NCBI GenBank assembly: GCA_905221385.1
Contig: CAJNCV010000009.1
Span: forward strand, 1-64,000
Direction: 5' to 3'
Origin: a bacterium
Lineage (GTDB): Bacteria > Bacillota > Bacilli > Lactobacillales > Streptococcaceae
Length of the DNA stretch: 64,000 nt
A program made the translations under genes and the position numbers. Below are positions 46,471 to 55,451 of the stretch, one piece after another. The notes under the pieces were generated by a model. That model had not been told where the DNA came from, ran no database searches, and saw nothing but the letters and a program-made list of their open reading frames with translations. Numbering within the stretch: position 1 is the first letter of the stretch; each line of letters starts with the position of its first letter.

Positions 46471-46477
46471 TTCGTGA

Positions 46478-46792
46478 TTAGCTTAATTCAGCAACGATGG
46501 CCTTGATTTGTTCTGCAGTATGTATTCCAGCAACTTGTTTTACCACTTGGCCATCTTTTTTGAAGAGAAGAGTTGGGATAGACATGATCCCAAATGCACG
46601 AGCTGTATTTGGATTTTCATCTACGTCCATTTTAACGATTTTCAAGACATCTTCTGAAAGTTCTTCAGACAATTTGTCCAAAATCGGTCCTTGCATACGA
46701 CATGGACCACACCAAGTTGCCCAGAAGTCTACCAAGACCAAACCGTCTTTTGTTTCTTGTTCAAATGTTGCATCTGTAATTGCTTTTGCCAT
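46478..46792 (-). CDS. trxA: Thioredoxin TrxA
   Basis: 104 residues, cytoplasmic dithiol-disulfide reductant. The active site WCGPC is at Trp27-Cys31 (VDFWATWCGPCRMQGP), with the cis-Pro loop SIPTLLFKKDGQVV. It starts 14 bases after the DUF4649 gene, from which it is probably expressed. Confidence 0.96.
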   Translation of the reverse strand: MAKAITDATFEQETKDGLVLVDFWATWCGPCRMQGPILDKLSEELSEDVLKIVKMDVDENPNTARAFGIMSIPTLLFKKDGQVVKQVAGIHTAEQIKAIVAELS

Positions 46793-46806
46793 TGTATTTC
46801 TCCTTT

Positions 46807-47028
46807 TTAGTTATATTGGCTTAAATCTTGTTTCATGAGATAGAAGAAGACATCTCCGTAAGTCCCATGGTAGTCCAAATCATGACCATTATAGGTTAAT
46901 TTTTGAACTGGGTAATAGTCTGCGACACCGATGAGGCAAGCTTGTTGAGAGCGTTCGAAGTCTTCATAAGACTCGAAAGTCATGGTTCTCTCTCGCTTGC
47001 TGGCATCTAGATAGGTAATTTCGATCAT
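46807..47028 (-). CDS. DUF4649-family protein
   Basis: 73 residues, soluble (MIEITYLDASKRERTMTFESYEDFERSQQACLIGVADYYPVQKLTYNGHDLDYHGTYGD). DUF4649 is a small streptococcal family of unknown function. AAAGGAG precedes the ATG. First gene of a probable DUF4649-trxA unit, behind a consensus-like promoter and a candidate MarR site. Confidence 0.85.
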   Translation of the reverse strand: MIEITYLDASKRERTMTFESYEDFERSQQACLIGVADYYPVQKLTYNGHDLDYHGTYGDVFFYLMKQDLSQYN

Positions 47029-47057
47029 ATAAAACTCCTTTATTCGATCTTGACTTT

Positions 47058-47107
47058 ATTGTACTCCTCGAAAAGAAGAATGTCAAGAAAAATGATTGCG
47101 CATGCAA
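47058..47107 (-). promoter_or_regulatory. Promoter of DUF4649-trxA with upstream MarR-site candidate
   Basis: On the minus strand: TTGACA (47081-47086), 17 bases, TACAAT (47058-47063). The symmetric element TTGCATGCGCAA (47096-47107) lies 9 bases upstream of the -35 box. The 16-base block around it recurs identically upstream of marR. Confidence 0.75.
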
Positions 47108-47125
47108 CTTTTTTTAAAAATCTGA

Positions 47126-47506
47126 TTAAGAAATGAAGTCAAGACTCATTTCCAGTCTTTCTTCGACGGCCTTTTGTAGATAAGCCAGGGTTGTTTGTCC
47201 CTCGTCAGTCAGGCAGATAAAACTAGCTCGTCTATCCTGATCGCAACATCTGCGACTAAGCAAACCGCAGTTTTTCTCTTCTAGTCGAGCTACCATTCGA
47301 GAAACAGCGCTCGGGCTGAGATGGAGTTTATCTGGTAAATCAATCTGCCGTAAGGATTTTTCATCAGCTAAATCCAGATAGTAGAGCATATAAAACTCTT
47401 TCAAGGTCAACCTTTGTTCACTCTGCTGGGCAATGGTTTCTTCTAACAAGGCTTCTATTTCCTTTTGACGGCGATTGTAGTCAAACCACTTTTCCAAATA
47501 GGTCAT
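47126..47506 (-). CDS. MarR-family transcriptional regulator
   Basis: 126 residues from ATG 47506, preceded by AAAGGAG; the frame extends 27 codons upstream through the promoter and is not used. Winged helix with LRQIDLPDKLHLSPSAVSRMVARLEEKNCGLLSRRCCDQDRRASFICLTDEGQTTL. A Cys-Cys pair (RRCCDQDRR) in the wing and another Cys (KNCG) just before it could make it redox-sensitive, fitting its trxA neighbour; this is inference. Candidate operators lie on both sides of the gene. Confidence 0.9.
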   Translation of the reverse strand: MTYLEKWFDYNRRQKEIEALLEETIAQQSEQRLTLKEFYMLYYLDLADEKSLRQIDLPDKLHLSPSAVSRMVARLEEKNCGLLSRRCCDQDRRASFICLTDEGQTTLAYLQKAVEERLEMSLDFIS

Positions 47507-47558
47507 TGCTTTCTCCTTTCTTTTCAAAGTAAAAATCACAAAATCATTACTGATTATC

Positions 47559-47587
47559 TTTATAACACAAGATGATTGCGCATGCAA
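47559..47587 (-). promoter_or_regulatory. marR promoter with overlapping operator candidate
   Basis: On the minus strand TTGCAT (47582-47587), 17 bases, TATAAA (47559-47564). The -35 box is part of TTGCATGCGCAA (47576-47587), so a bound repressor would block the promoter: autoregulation. The site is also about 55 bases upstream of the rightward lrgA promoter. Confidence 0.75.
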
Positions 47588-47641
47588 TTATTATACTACT
47601 TTTAGCTAATCCTTGCAAGAAAGAAAAATTTCGGTATTTCC

Positions 47642-47669
47642 TTGAAATTTTCTGAAAAAAGAGTAAACT
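47642..47669 (+). promoter_or_regulatory. lrgAB promoter
   Basis: TTGAAA (47642-47647), a 16-base spacer and TAAACT (47664-47669) lie 33 bases before the lrgA start. Confidence 0.65.
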
Positions 47670-47702
47670 GGTATGCAAGAAGTTTATTTCATGGAGTTTA
47701 GG

Positions 47703-48077
47703 ATGAAATTATATGTTCAATTAATGATTCTCTTTGTGATTTCTCTAATCGGTGAGGGAATCTCTAGTTTCTTTCATCTGCCCATCCCAGGCAGTATTAT
47801 TGGTTTAATCATTCTCTTTCTAGCTCTGCAGTTCAAGTGGCTGAGGACCAGGCATGTCAATATGGTGGGGAATTTTCTGCTGGCCAATATGACCATTCTC
47901 TTTTTGCCGCCAGCAGTGGGTATCATGGAAAAGTTTGATGTGATTGCCCCTTATCTCTTGCCTATCGTCTTGATTGTCTTTTTTGCGGCTGTTATCAATA
48001 TTATTCTCATCGCTCTAGTGGTTCAGTTTATCAAGAGACGATTTGAGGGAGATTATGAGAAGGGAGAAACGAAATGA
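47703..48077 (+). CDS. CidA/LrgA-family holin-like protein
   Basis: 124 residues from ATG 47703 (TGGAG 6 bases upstream; the frame extends ten codons further). Four membrane segments (VQLMILFVISLIGEGISSFF; IPGSIIGLIILFLALQF; MVGNFLLANMTILFLPPAVGIM; YLLPIVLIVFFAAVINIILIALVV). PGSIIGLIILFLAL is the family signature. These proteins tune murein hydrolase activity, and in other species export pyruvate. The next gene overlaps by 4 bases. Confidence 0.92.
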   Translation: MKLYVQLMILFVISLIGEGISSFFHLPIPGSIIGLIILFLALQFKWLRTRHVNMVGNFLLANMTILFLPPAVGIMEKFDVIAPYLLPIVLIVFFAAVINIILIALVVQFIKRRFEGDYEKGETK

Positions 48078-48769
48078 GTGAATTTGTATCGAATCCTCTG
48101 TTTGGGATTGCATTATCTATCCTAGCTTATCTAGTGGGAATGCTGATTTACAGACGTTTTCCCCATCCTTTGACAACGCCTTTGCTTTTGTCGGCAATTT
48201 TTATTATCATCCTTCTTAAGGCGACGGGTATTTCTTACCAAGATTACTACCAAGGTGGGGTTTACTTGAATAACTTGATTGTTCCATCGACCGTGGCTCT
48301 AGGAATTCCGCTTTATAAGAGTTTTCATTTGATGAAGCACCATGCTCGCAGCATTCTCTTTGGTAGTCTGTTAGCAGTAGTTGTCAATACTAGCTTCACT
48401 GCCATAGTAGCGAAAATCTTTGGCATGGACTTTTTCCTAGCCATTTCTCTCTTTCCCAAGTCAGTGACAACCGCCATGGCAGTGGGAATCACAGAAAAAT
48501 TGCAAGGTTTGACGACTGTGACCTTGGTTGTCGTAGTGGCGACTGGGATTTTAACCAGTGTTATTGGACCAACCCTTTTGAAGTGGTTGAAAATTGACGA
48601 TCCAGTAGCTGTTGGACTCTCTCTTGGAGGAACGGGACACGCTGTCGGAACGGGAACCGCCTTTCGATACGGCTCTGTAGCAGGAGCCATGGGTGGCTTG
48701 GCAATCGGTGTCACCGGTATTCTATATGTTTTTGTCAGTCCAATCGTAGCCAGTTTGATATTGAGTTAA
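48074..48769 (+). CDS. CidB/LrgB-family membrane protein
   Basis: 231 residues with about seven membrane segments. Family motifs: LFPKSVTTAMAVGITEKLQG and GTGHAVGTGTAFRYGSVAGAMGGLAIG. It acts with the LrgA-like partner in the envelope. Start overlaps the partner's stop (ATGA). No LytS/LytR two-component genes are next to it, so control may fall to the neighbouring MarR protein. Confidence 0.93.
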   Translation: MSEFVSNPLFGIALSILAYLVGMLIYRRFPHPLTTPLLLSAIFIIILLKATGISYQDYYQGGVYLNNLIVPSTVALGIPLYKSFHLMKHHARSILFGSLLAVVVNTSFTAIVAKIFGMDFFLAISLFPKSVTTAMAVGITEKLQGLTTVTLVVVVATGILTSVIGPTLLKWLKIDDPVAVGLSLGGTGHAVGTGTAFRYGSVAGAMGGLAIGVTGILYVFVSPIVASLILS

Positions 48770-48776
48770 AGAAAAA

Positions 48777-48802
48777 CCCAGCTTTCTAGCTGGGCATTTT
48801 TT
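48777..48802 (+). terminator. lrgAB terminator
   Basis: The stem CCCAGCT / AGCTGGG with a TTCT loop is followed by CATTTTTT. It reaches the end of the convergent ABC gene. Confidence 0.88.
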
Positions 48803-49535
48803 ATTGCAAGTTAACCTTGTTTTTCAAGATGTAGTAGGTTCCGAGATAGTAAATGATTCCTAGAACTAAGTTTTTCAGGAAGTTTGTAATCATGAGCGTG
48901 TCAATCTGATCATCGACCTTGAAGAAGAATCCTATATAAGAAACGACGATAGAAATCACAATGTAGGCTAAAACAGCGAGGGCTGTGCGGTATTCATTGA
49001 AAAGTTGGCCGATTGAAATTGAAAGATAGATAGATAAAATCCAAGTGGCTGAACCTGTAAGAAGAGAGAGTCCGTAAAGCCAACCGTAACCGAGATAAGG
49101 AGATACAAGACGATAGAGGGTTGGGATTTCTTTCACTACAGGAGTGAGAGAGAAGATGATAAGAACACTTAAGATAAATACAATATAACTCAAGATTGAC
49201 CAGATTAGCCCACCCAGCAGTTTAGCCGAGATAATCTGGTGCTCAGAGACAGGAAGAGTCAATGTCAGATAGCCCTGACGGTCATAAACACTCCCCTTGA
49301 ATCTTCGGATGATTAAAAAGATTGTTGCAATCCAAAGAGTAACGCTGAGCCCTCCAAAAGCCAACAGCAGAAGTACCAATAGATAAGGTGAATTATTGCT
49401 ATAACTACCATAGGTATGACTAATGCTAGTGATGGACATACTTATCAGTATAGAAATGGCAAGTACAGCTCCATAGAGCGCTAAATACCATTTGTTAACA
49501 TTTTTAAATTCATAACGAACTAGATTCCAAAACAT
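48801..49535 (-). CDS. ABC-2-type transporter membrane subunit
   Basis: 244 residues with about six membrane segments ([61 protein letters not shown] and others). It is the permease partner of the ATPase encoded just upstream (15-base gap). Such GntR-ATPase-permease sets resemble the YtrA-type operons that answer to cell-wall-active antibiotics. Substrate unknown. Confidence 0.85.
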   Translation of the reverse strand: MFWNLVRYEFKNVNKWYLALYGAVLAISILISMSITSISHTYGSYSNNSPYLLVLLLLAFGGLSVTLWIATIFLIIRRFKGSVYDRQGYLTLTLPVSEHQIISAKLLGGLIWSILSYIVFILSVLIIFSLTPVVKEIPTLYRLVSPYLGYGWLYGLSLLTGSATWILSIYLSISIGQLFNEYRTALAVLAYIVISIVVSYIGFFFKVDDQIDTLMITNFLKNLVLGIIYYLGTYYILKNKVNLQ

Positions 49536-49550
49536 AATAATCTCCTTTAA

Positions 49551-50246
49551 CTAAGCCTTGAACTCTTGGCGGAAGAGCTGGTCAATTGATTCGCCTGATT
49601 CGTAACGAATATCATCAACATTTCCTTGGCGGACGACTTTTCCGTCTTTGAGGAAGATAATCTCATCCAAGATTGGCTCAATATCTGAAATCAAGTGGGT
49701 TGAAATCAGCACCGTAGAGGTTGGGGAATAGTTGTTGATGATGGTATTGAGGATATAATCACGGGCTGCTGGATCCACACCTCCAATCGGTTCGTCCAGA
49801 ACGTAGAGACGGGCTTCACGGCTCATAACCAGGATGAGCTGAACCTTTTCCTTGTTCCCTTTTGACAATTTCTTGAGGCGACTATTTTCATCAATGCCAA
49901 GATCTGCTAAAAGGTGCTGAGCCCGCTCAAGATTGAAATCTTGGTAGAAAGTTTTAAAGTAGGTCAGTGCTTCCTTGATTTTCATCTGTTCATTCAGATA
50001 AGTCGTGTCTGGTAGATAAGAGACAATGGCCTTGGTAGCAGGACTAGGATCCATGTTGTTAATAAGGACACGTCCTTGGTCTGGTTGAAGAAGTCCGTTG
50101 ATCATCTTGATCAAGGTTGTTTTTCCAGATCCGTTCGGACCAAGGAGTCCAACAATTTTTCCCCCGGGAATCTCAAGAGAAACATTGTTAAGGGCTGCTG
50201 TAGCCCCATAAGATTTGGATACATTTTCAAATGCTAGTAATATCAT
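49551..50246 (-). CDS. ABC transporter ATPase
   Basis: 231 residues from ATG 50246 (AAGGAG upstream). Walker A GLLGPNGSGKTTLIK (about residue 33), signature LSKGNKEKVQLIL (degenerate LSGGQ), Walker B LYVLDEPIGGVDPAAR, switch His ISTHLISDIEPI. A drug- or bacitracin-type export ATPase by similarity. Middle gene of the gntR-ATPase-permease operon, 4 bases after the regulator. Confidence 0.9.
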   Translation of the reverse strand: MILLAFENVSKSYGATAALNNVSLEIPGGKIVGLLGPNGSGKTTLIKMINGLLQPDQGRVLINNMDPSPATKAIVSYLPDTTYLNEQMKIKEALTYFKTFYQDFNLERAQHLLADLGIDENSRLKKLSKGNKEKVQLILVMSREARLYVLDEPIGGVDPAARDYILNTIINNYSPTSTVLISTHLISDIEPILDEIIFLKDGKVVRQGNVDDIRYESGESIDQLFRQEFKA

Positions 50247-50250
50247 AATT

Positions 50251-50619
50251 TTACACTCCTTTAATGTATTCGCTAAGCACACTTGGCAGTTCTTCTTTTT
50301 GATAGCCGAATTGAAGCATGCCTGTTACAAAGTTTTTCAGTTGCTCCTCGGAAAGTTGTTTGCGGGACTGAACGATAAGGTCCAAATCCTCGGTGACAAA
50401 ACGACCAGTTGTTCGCTTGCTGTATACAAATCCTTCACGTTCAAGGTCAGACAAGGCGCGCTGAATGGTATTGGGATTGACTCCAGCCTCGCTCGCCAGT
50501 TCTCTTACGGTTGGGAGCTGTTGGTTGGGTTCCAGTTCATGGGAAACAATCTGTAATTTGATTTTTTCCATAATCTGCAAATAAATGGGTTTTGTATTAT
50601 CAAATGACCAGGACATCAT
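50251..50619 (-). CDS. GntR-family (YtrA-subfamily) repressor
   Basis: 122 residues. N-terminal winged helix (KPIYLQIMEKIKLQIVSHELEPNQQLPTVRELASEAGVNPNTIQRALSDLEREGFVYSKRTTGRFV, about 10-75) and a short C-terminal helix pair, the YtrA architecture lacking a large ligand domain. AAAGGAG precedes two adjacent ATG codons (50619 or 50616). It most likely represses its own ABC operon until an envelope-active compound appears. Confidence 0.92.
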   Translation of the reverse strand: MMSWSFDNTKPIYLQIMEKIKLQIVSHELEPNQQLPTVRELASEAGVNPNTIQRALSDLEREGFVYSKRTTGRFVTEDLDLIVQSRKQLSEEQLKNFVTGMLQFGYQKEELPSVLSEYIKGV

Positions 50620-50756
50620 AGTCTCCTTTCTTTATCTTTATTGTTCTAATCAAATAATACAATAAAACAAAAGACTTGTCAAGTAAAAATAAGAATTGTT
50701 TTGGGAATTGCTCAAAAAATGGTATAATGAAAAGAAAACGACAAGGAGGGAAATGC

Positions 50757-51230
50757 ATGCGTTGTCCAAAATGTGGGGCTACCAAGTCTAGTGTTGTTGA
50801 TAGTCGACAAGCCGAAGAAGGAAATACCATCCGCCGAAGACGTGAGTGCGACGAGTGCCAGCATCGTTTTACAACCTATGAACGAGTAGAAGAACGAACG
50901 CTGGTTGTCGTCAAAAAAGACGGTACACGAGAACAGTTTTCAAGAGATAAAATCTTTAATGGGATTATCCGCTCAGCCCAGAAGCGTCCTGTTTCGAGTG
51001 ATGAAATCAACATGGTGGTCAATCGTATCGAGCAAAAACTCCGTAGTCGCAATGAGAACGAGATTCAAAGTGAATACATTGGAGCCTTAGTCATGGAGGA
51101 ATTGGCAGAACTGGATGAGATTACCTATGTTCGTTTTGCCAGTGTTTACCGTAGCTTTAAGGATGTGAGTGAGTTGGAGAGCCTGCTCCAGCAGATCACC
51201 CAGTCCTCTAAAAAGAAAAAGGAAAAATAG
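50757..51230 (+). CDS. nrdR: Transcriptional repressor NrdR
   Basis: 157 residues from ATG 50757, preceded by AAGGAGG; the open frame runs 27 codons further upstream without family similarity. Zinc ribbon [17 protein letters not shown]...[11 protein letters not shown] and an ATP-cone ([20 protein letters not shown]). It represses ribonucleotide reductase genes according to dATP/ATP level. First gene of nrdR-dnaB-dnaI; the next ATG directly abuts its stop codon. Confidence 0.97.
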   Translation: MRCPKCGATKSSVVDSRQAEEGNTIRRRRECDECQHRFTTYERVEERTLVVVKKDGTREQFSRDKIFNGIIRSAQKRPVSSDEINMVVNRIEQKLRSRNENEIQSEYIGALVMEELAELDEITYVRFASVYRSFKDVSELESLLQQITQSSKKKKEK

Positions 51231-52394
51231 ATGAAACCAAATGACCGTTTTTCTTTTCTAAAGAATAATCGGGTGTCGCAAGATACCTCTTCTCTGGTGC
51301 AGTGCTACCTCCCGATTATCGGTCAGGAGGCGCTGAGCCTCTATCTATATGCCATTACCTTTTGGGATGGAGGGCAAAAGGAACACCTTTTTGCCAACAT
51401 TCTTAATCATTTGAATTTCGGGATGAATACGCTCCTCCAATCTTTTAAAATCTTATCTGCTGTGGACTTGTTGACTCTTTACCAGAAGGGGGAAGTCTAT
51501 GAATTGCAGCTTCATTCTCCCCTTTCAAGTCAGGAATTTTTAAGTCATTCTGTCTATAGCAGATTATTAGAGAGAAAGATTGGGGATACAGCTGTTTCTG
51601 CTATGAAACAGGCTCCAAGTGAGGGAGAAGCACTCTCTGTTTCTTTGAGTCAAGTCTTTCCAAATCTGACTGAAGAAGTGACACCAATCGAGTCAAAAAG
51701 CAAGTTAAAAAATGATTTTGACTTGGAACATTTCCAGCGGCTGATGGCTAGAGAGGGCTTGCGTTTTGAAAATGAGCAGGCGGATGTGTTAGAATTATTT
51801 ACCATTGCAGATGAAAAAAAATGGACCTGGTTTGAAACCTATCAACTGGCCAAGGCGACAGCGGTGGCTCAGGTTATTTCTGTCAAACGCATGCGTGAAA
51901 AAATAGCACAAAAGCAGGTTTCTTCTGACTTTAGCCCCAAAGAAATGACCATTATCAGGGAAGCCAAAAATAAAACTCCCCTACAATTTTTAGCGGAAAT
52001 CAAGCAAACGCGTAAGGGGAGCATCACCCAAAGTGAAAGAGAACTCCTTCACCAGATGGCGTCTTTAGGCTTGTTGGACGAAGCTATTAATATCGTCTTA
52101 CTTCTAACCTTTAACAAGGTTGATTCGGCTAATGTCAATGAAAAATATGCCATGAAGGTCGCAAATGACTATGCTTATCAAAAAATTCGGACAGCAGAAG
52201 AGGCTGTGCTTCGGATTCGAGAGCGTCAGCAAAAAGGGCAAGAAGACCAGAAATCGAAAACTAGCTCGACTAAGACAAATGTTCCCAAGTGGAGTAATCC
52301 AGAATATAAAAATCAAACCAGCGAGGAAACTCGTCTGGAACTAGAACTCAAAAAACAAGAAATGTTAGCCCGATTAGAAGAAGGAGGAGACTAG
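51231..52394 (+). CDS. dnaB: Replication initiation/membrane attachment protein DnaB
   Basis: 387 residues, the Gram-positive DnaB that helps load the replicative helicase. The two conserved regions are the N-terminal winged-helix part (about 1-130) and the DnaD-like C-terminal domain (about 170-330; LEHFQRLMAREGLRFENEQADVLELF and ELLHQMASLGLLDEAINIVLLLTF). The tail ends in a charged helix (KKQEMLARLEEGG). It abuts nrdR and dnaI with no spacing. Confidence 0.92.
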   Translation: MKPNDRFSFLKNNRVSQDTSSLVQCYLPIIGQEALSLYLYAITFWDGGQKEHLFANILNHLNFGMNTLLQSFKILSAVDLLTLYQKGEVYELQLHSPLSSQEFLSHSVYSRLLERKIGDTAVSAMKQAPSEGEALSVSLSQVFPNLTEEVTPIESKSKLKNDFDLEHFQRLMAREGLRFENEQADVLELFTIADEKKWTWFETYQLAKATAVAQVISVKRMREKIAQKQVSSDFSPKEMTIIREAKNKTPLQFLAEIKQTRKGSITQSERELLHQMASLGLLDEAINIVLLLTFNKVDSANVNEKYAMKVANDYAYQKIRTAEEAVLRIRERQQKGQEDQKSKTSSTKTNVPKWSNPEYKNQTSEETRLELELKKQEMLARLEEGGD

Positions 52395-53291
52395 ATGGAA
52401 AGTGTGGGTGACGTTATCAAGCGTCAGACAAGTCGTTTTCAGTATCAGGACCTAGTCCAGCAGATTATGAAAGACCCAGATGTAGCGACTTTTATCCAGA
52501 AAGAATCCCTCAGCCCAGAGGAGTTAAATCGTAGCATCTCCAAGTTCAACCAATATATCACAGAACGGGATAAGTTTCTTCGTGGGGATGCGGACTATAT
52601 AGCGCGTGGTTACAAGCCTATCTTGGTCATGAATCACGGTTATGCAGATGTATCTTATGAAGAAACATCAGAACTAATCGCGGCTGAAAAAGAGGCTGCG
52701 ATTAAGAATCGTCTCAAGTTAATCAATCTACCAGCAAGTCTCAAAAAAGCGAAATTGGCTCAGATTGACCTGGATGATCTAGGCCGTTTGCCGATTTTTG
52801 AGAGACTCTATGCCTTTGTTGACCTTTACCCAAGCATTCGAAAGGGCCTCTATCTTTACGGAGATTTTGGTGTTGGTAAGAGTTTCATGATGGCGGCATT
52901 AGCTCACGACCTATCTGAAAAACGTGGGGCATCAACGACCATTCTCCACTATCCAAGTTTTGTCATTGATGTGAAAAATGCTATTGGTGAAGGTTCTGTG
53001 AAGACCTTGGTAGATGACATCAAGTTAGCAGAGGTCTTGATCTTGGATGATATTGGCGCAGAGCAGTCGACTCCTTGGGTGCGTGATGAGATTCTCCAAG
53101 TTATTCTCCAATATCGCATGCAGGAAGATTTGCCAACCTTCTTTACTTCCAACTTTAATTTCCAAGATTTGGAAAAACATTTTGCCAAAGGAAAGAATGG
53201 AAATGATGAGACCTGGGAAGCTAGACGGGTCATGGAACGAATCCGTTATTTGGCTGAAGAAACGAGATTAGAAGGAGAAAATCGCCGATGA
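52395..53291 (+). CDS. dnaI: Primosomal helicase loader DnaI
   Basis: 298 residues. AAA+ helicase loader with Walker A YGDFGVGKSFMMAAL (about residue 155), Walker B EVLILDDIGAEQ and arginine-finger region towards the C-terminus. The N-terminal part is the helicase-binding domain. Acts with DnaB and DnaD at origin and restart. The stop overlaps the nitroreductase start by 4 bases. Confidence 0.95.
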   Translation: MESVGDVIKRQTSRFQYQDLVQQIMKDPDVATFIQKESLSPEELNRSISKFNQYITERDKFLRGDADYIARGYKPILVMNHGYADVSYEETSELIAAEKEAAIKNRLKLINLPASLKKAKLAQIDLDDLGRLPIFERLYAFVDLYPSIRKGLYLYGDFGVGKSFMMAALAHDLSEKRGASTTILHYPSFVIDVKNAIGEGSVKTLVDDIKLAEVLILDDIGAEQSTPWVRDEILQVILQYRMQEDLPTFFTSNFNFQDLEKHFAKGKNGNDETWEARRVMERIRYLAEETRLEGENRR

Positions 53292-54001
53292 CAGAAACCA
53301 TTAAACTGATGAAAGCTCATACTTCAGTTCGTCGCTTTAAGGAGCAAGAAATTCCTCAAGCAGACTTGGAAGAGATTTTGAATGCTGGACAAATGGCGTC
53401 ATCTTGGAAAAATTTCCAATCCTACTCTGTGATTCTTGTGCGCAGTCAAGAGAAGAAAGAAGCTCTTTATGAATTGGTTCCTCAGGAAGCCATTAGCCAG
53501 TCAGCGGTCTTTTTGCTCTTTGTCGGCGACTTGAACCGAGCTGAAAAGGGAGCAAGTCTTCATACGGATACTTTCCAACCTCAAGGAGTGGAAGGTCTCC
53601 TTATCACGTCTGTAGACGCGGCGCTTGCTGGTCAAAACACCTTGCTTGCAGCAGAGAGCCTGGGATATGGTGGTGTTATCATCGGTTTAGTCCGTTACAA
53701 GTCGGAAGAAGTGGCAGCGCTCTTTAACCTGCCTGATTATACCTACCCTGTTTTTGGGATTGCCCTTGGCGTGCCAAATCAACAACACGATGTTAAACCA
53801 AGACTGCCTTTGAACCAAGTGGTATTTGAAGAAGAATACCAAGAACAGCCAGTAGCAGCGATTTTGGACTATGACAAAGTTCAGGCAGACTATGCTGGTG
53901 CGCGTGCGACGACCTCTTGGAGTCAACGTTTGGCAGAGCAGTTTGGTCGAGCCGAACCTAGTTCAACTCGAAAAAATCTGGAACAGAAAAAGTTATTGTA
54001 G
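53288..54001 (+). CDS. NADPH-dependent nitroreductase-family oxidoreductase
   Basis: 237 residues, FMN-binding nitroreductase fold of the NfrA/NfsA type. MKAHTSVRRFKEQEIP at the N-terminus, GQMASSWKNFQSYSVILV, AAESLGYGGVIIGLVRYKSEEV and FGIALGVPNQ are typical. It reduces flavins, quinones or nitro compounds with NADPH. Physically coupled with dnaI (4-base overlap) and followed by der after 13 bases. Confidence 0.9.
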   Translation: MTETIKLMKAHTSVRRFKEQEIPQADLEEILNAGQMASSWKNFQSYSVILVRSQEKKEALYELVPQEAISQSAVFLLFVGDLNRAEKGASLHTDTFQPQGVEGLLITSVDAALAGQNTLLAAESLGYGGVIIGLVRYKSEEVAALFNLPDYTYPVFGIALGVPNQQHDVKPRLPLNQVVFEEEYQEQPVAAILDYDKVQADYAGARATTSWSQRLAEQFGRAEPSSTRKNLEQKKLL

Positions 54002-54014
54002 AAAGTGAGAAAAC

Positions 54015-55325
54015 ATGGCCTTACCAACTATTGCCATTGTGGGACGTCCCAATGTTGGGAAATCAACCCTATTTAATCGAATCGCTGGTGAGCGGATCTC
54101 AATCGTAGAAGATGTCGAGGGTGTGACACGTGACCGTATCTATGCAACGGGTGAGTGGCTCAATCGTTCCTTTAGTATGATTGATACAGGAGGGATTGAC
54201 GATGTCGATGCTCCCTTCATGGAACAAATCAAGCACCAGGCAGAAATTGCTATGGAAGAAGCCGATGTCATCGTTTTTGTGGTGTCTGGGAAAGAAGGGA
54301 TTACAGATGCGGATGAATACGTAGCCCGTAAACTCTATAAAACCCATAAACCTGTTATCCTTGCCGTTAACAAGGTTGACAACCCAGAAATGCGAAATGA
54401 TATTTTTGATTTCTATGCGCTAGGATTGGGTGAACCGCTGCCAATTTCGTCTGTCCACGGTATCGGTACGGGTGATGTACTCGATGCTATTGTGGAAAAT
54501 CTGCCTCATGAAGTCGAAGAAGAAAATCCAGATGTGATTAAATTTAGCTTGATTGGCCGTCCTAACGTTGGAAAATCAAGTTTAATAAATGCCATTTTGG
54601 GAGAAGACCGCGTGATTGCTAGTCCAGTTGCTGGAACAACGCGTGATGCTATTGATACCCATTTTACAGATGCGGATGGCCAAGAGTTTACCATGATTGA
54701 TACAGCTGGTATGCGTAAGTCTGGTAAAGTCTATGAAAATACGGAGAAATACTCTGTCATGCGTGCCATGCGTGCTATTGACCGTTCTGACGTGGTCTTG
54801 ATGGTCCTCAATGCCGAAGAAGGTATCCGTGAATACGACAAGCGTATCGCAGGTTTTGCCCACGAAGCAGGTAAAGGGATGATTATCGTGGTCAATAAGT
54901 GGGATACTCTTGAGAAAGATAACCACACCATGAAGAAATGGGAAGAAGATATCCGTGAGCAGTTCCAATATCTGCCTTATGCGCCGATTATCTTTGTGTC
55001 TGCTCTTACCAAGCAACGTCTCCACAAACTGCCTGAGATGATCAAGCAAATCAGTGAGAGTCAAAACACCCGTATTCCTTCAGCAGTCTTGAACGATGTG
55101 ATTATGGATGCCATTGCCATCAATCCAACACCGACAGACAAAGGAAAACGCCTCAAAATTTTCTACGCAACCCAAGTGGCAACCAAGCCACCGACCTTTG
55201 TCATCTTTGTTAATGAAGAAGAACTCATGCACTTCTCTTACCTGCGTTTCTTGGAAAATCAAATCCGCAAGGCCTTTGTCTTTGAAGGAACACCGATTCA
55301 CTTGATCGCGAGAAAGCGGAAATAA
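54015..55325 (+). CDS. der: Ribosome-assembly GTPase Der (EngA)
   Basis: 436 residues with two tandem GTPase domains: GRPNVGKST (about residue 9) with DTGGI and NKVD, and GRPNVGKSS (about residue 181) with DTAGM and NKWD. A C-terminal KH-like domain follows (about 350-436). Essential for 50S subunit assembly. Last gene of the nrdR-der run; a terminator follows. Confidence 0.97.
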   Translation: MALPTIAIVGRPNVGKSTLFNRIAGERISIVEDVEGVTRDRIYATGEWLNRSFSMIDTGGIDDVDAPFMEQIKHQAEIAMEEADVIVFVVSGKEGITDADEYVARKLYKTHKPVILAVNKVDNPEMRNDIFDFYALGLGEPLPISSVHGIGTGDVLDAIVENLPHEVEEENPDVIKFSLIGRPNVGKSSLINAILGEDRVIASPVAGTTRDAIDTHFTDADGQEFTMIDTAGMRKSGKVYENTEKYSVMRAMRAIDRSDVVLMVLNAEEGIREYDKRIAGFAHEAGKGMIIVVNKWDTLEKDNHTMKKWEEDIREQFQYLPYAPIIFVSALTKQRLHKLPEMIKQISESQNTRIPSAVLNDVIMDAIAINPTPTDKGKRLKIFYATQVATKPPTFVIFVNEEELMHFSYLRFLENQIRKAFVFEGTPIHLIARKRK

Positions 55326-55362
55326 AATGATAAAAAGGATTAAGTCCTAGTAATCAGTGATG

Positions 55363-55393
55363 AAAGAGTAATTGTATATGATTGCTCTTTTTT
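55363..55393 (+). terminator. der terminator
   Basis: The stem AAAGAGTAAT / ATTGCTCTTT (one G-T pair) is followed by TTT, about 40 bases after the der stop. Confidence 0.8.
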
Positions 55394-55451
55394 ACTAAAC
55401 AATATTGAGTATTTAAATAATTCTTAAATTTTTATAGAGGTGGTGACTTTA

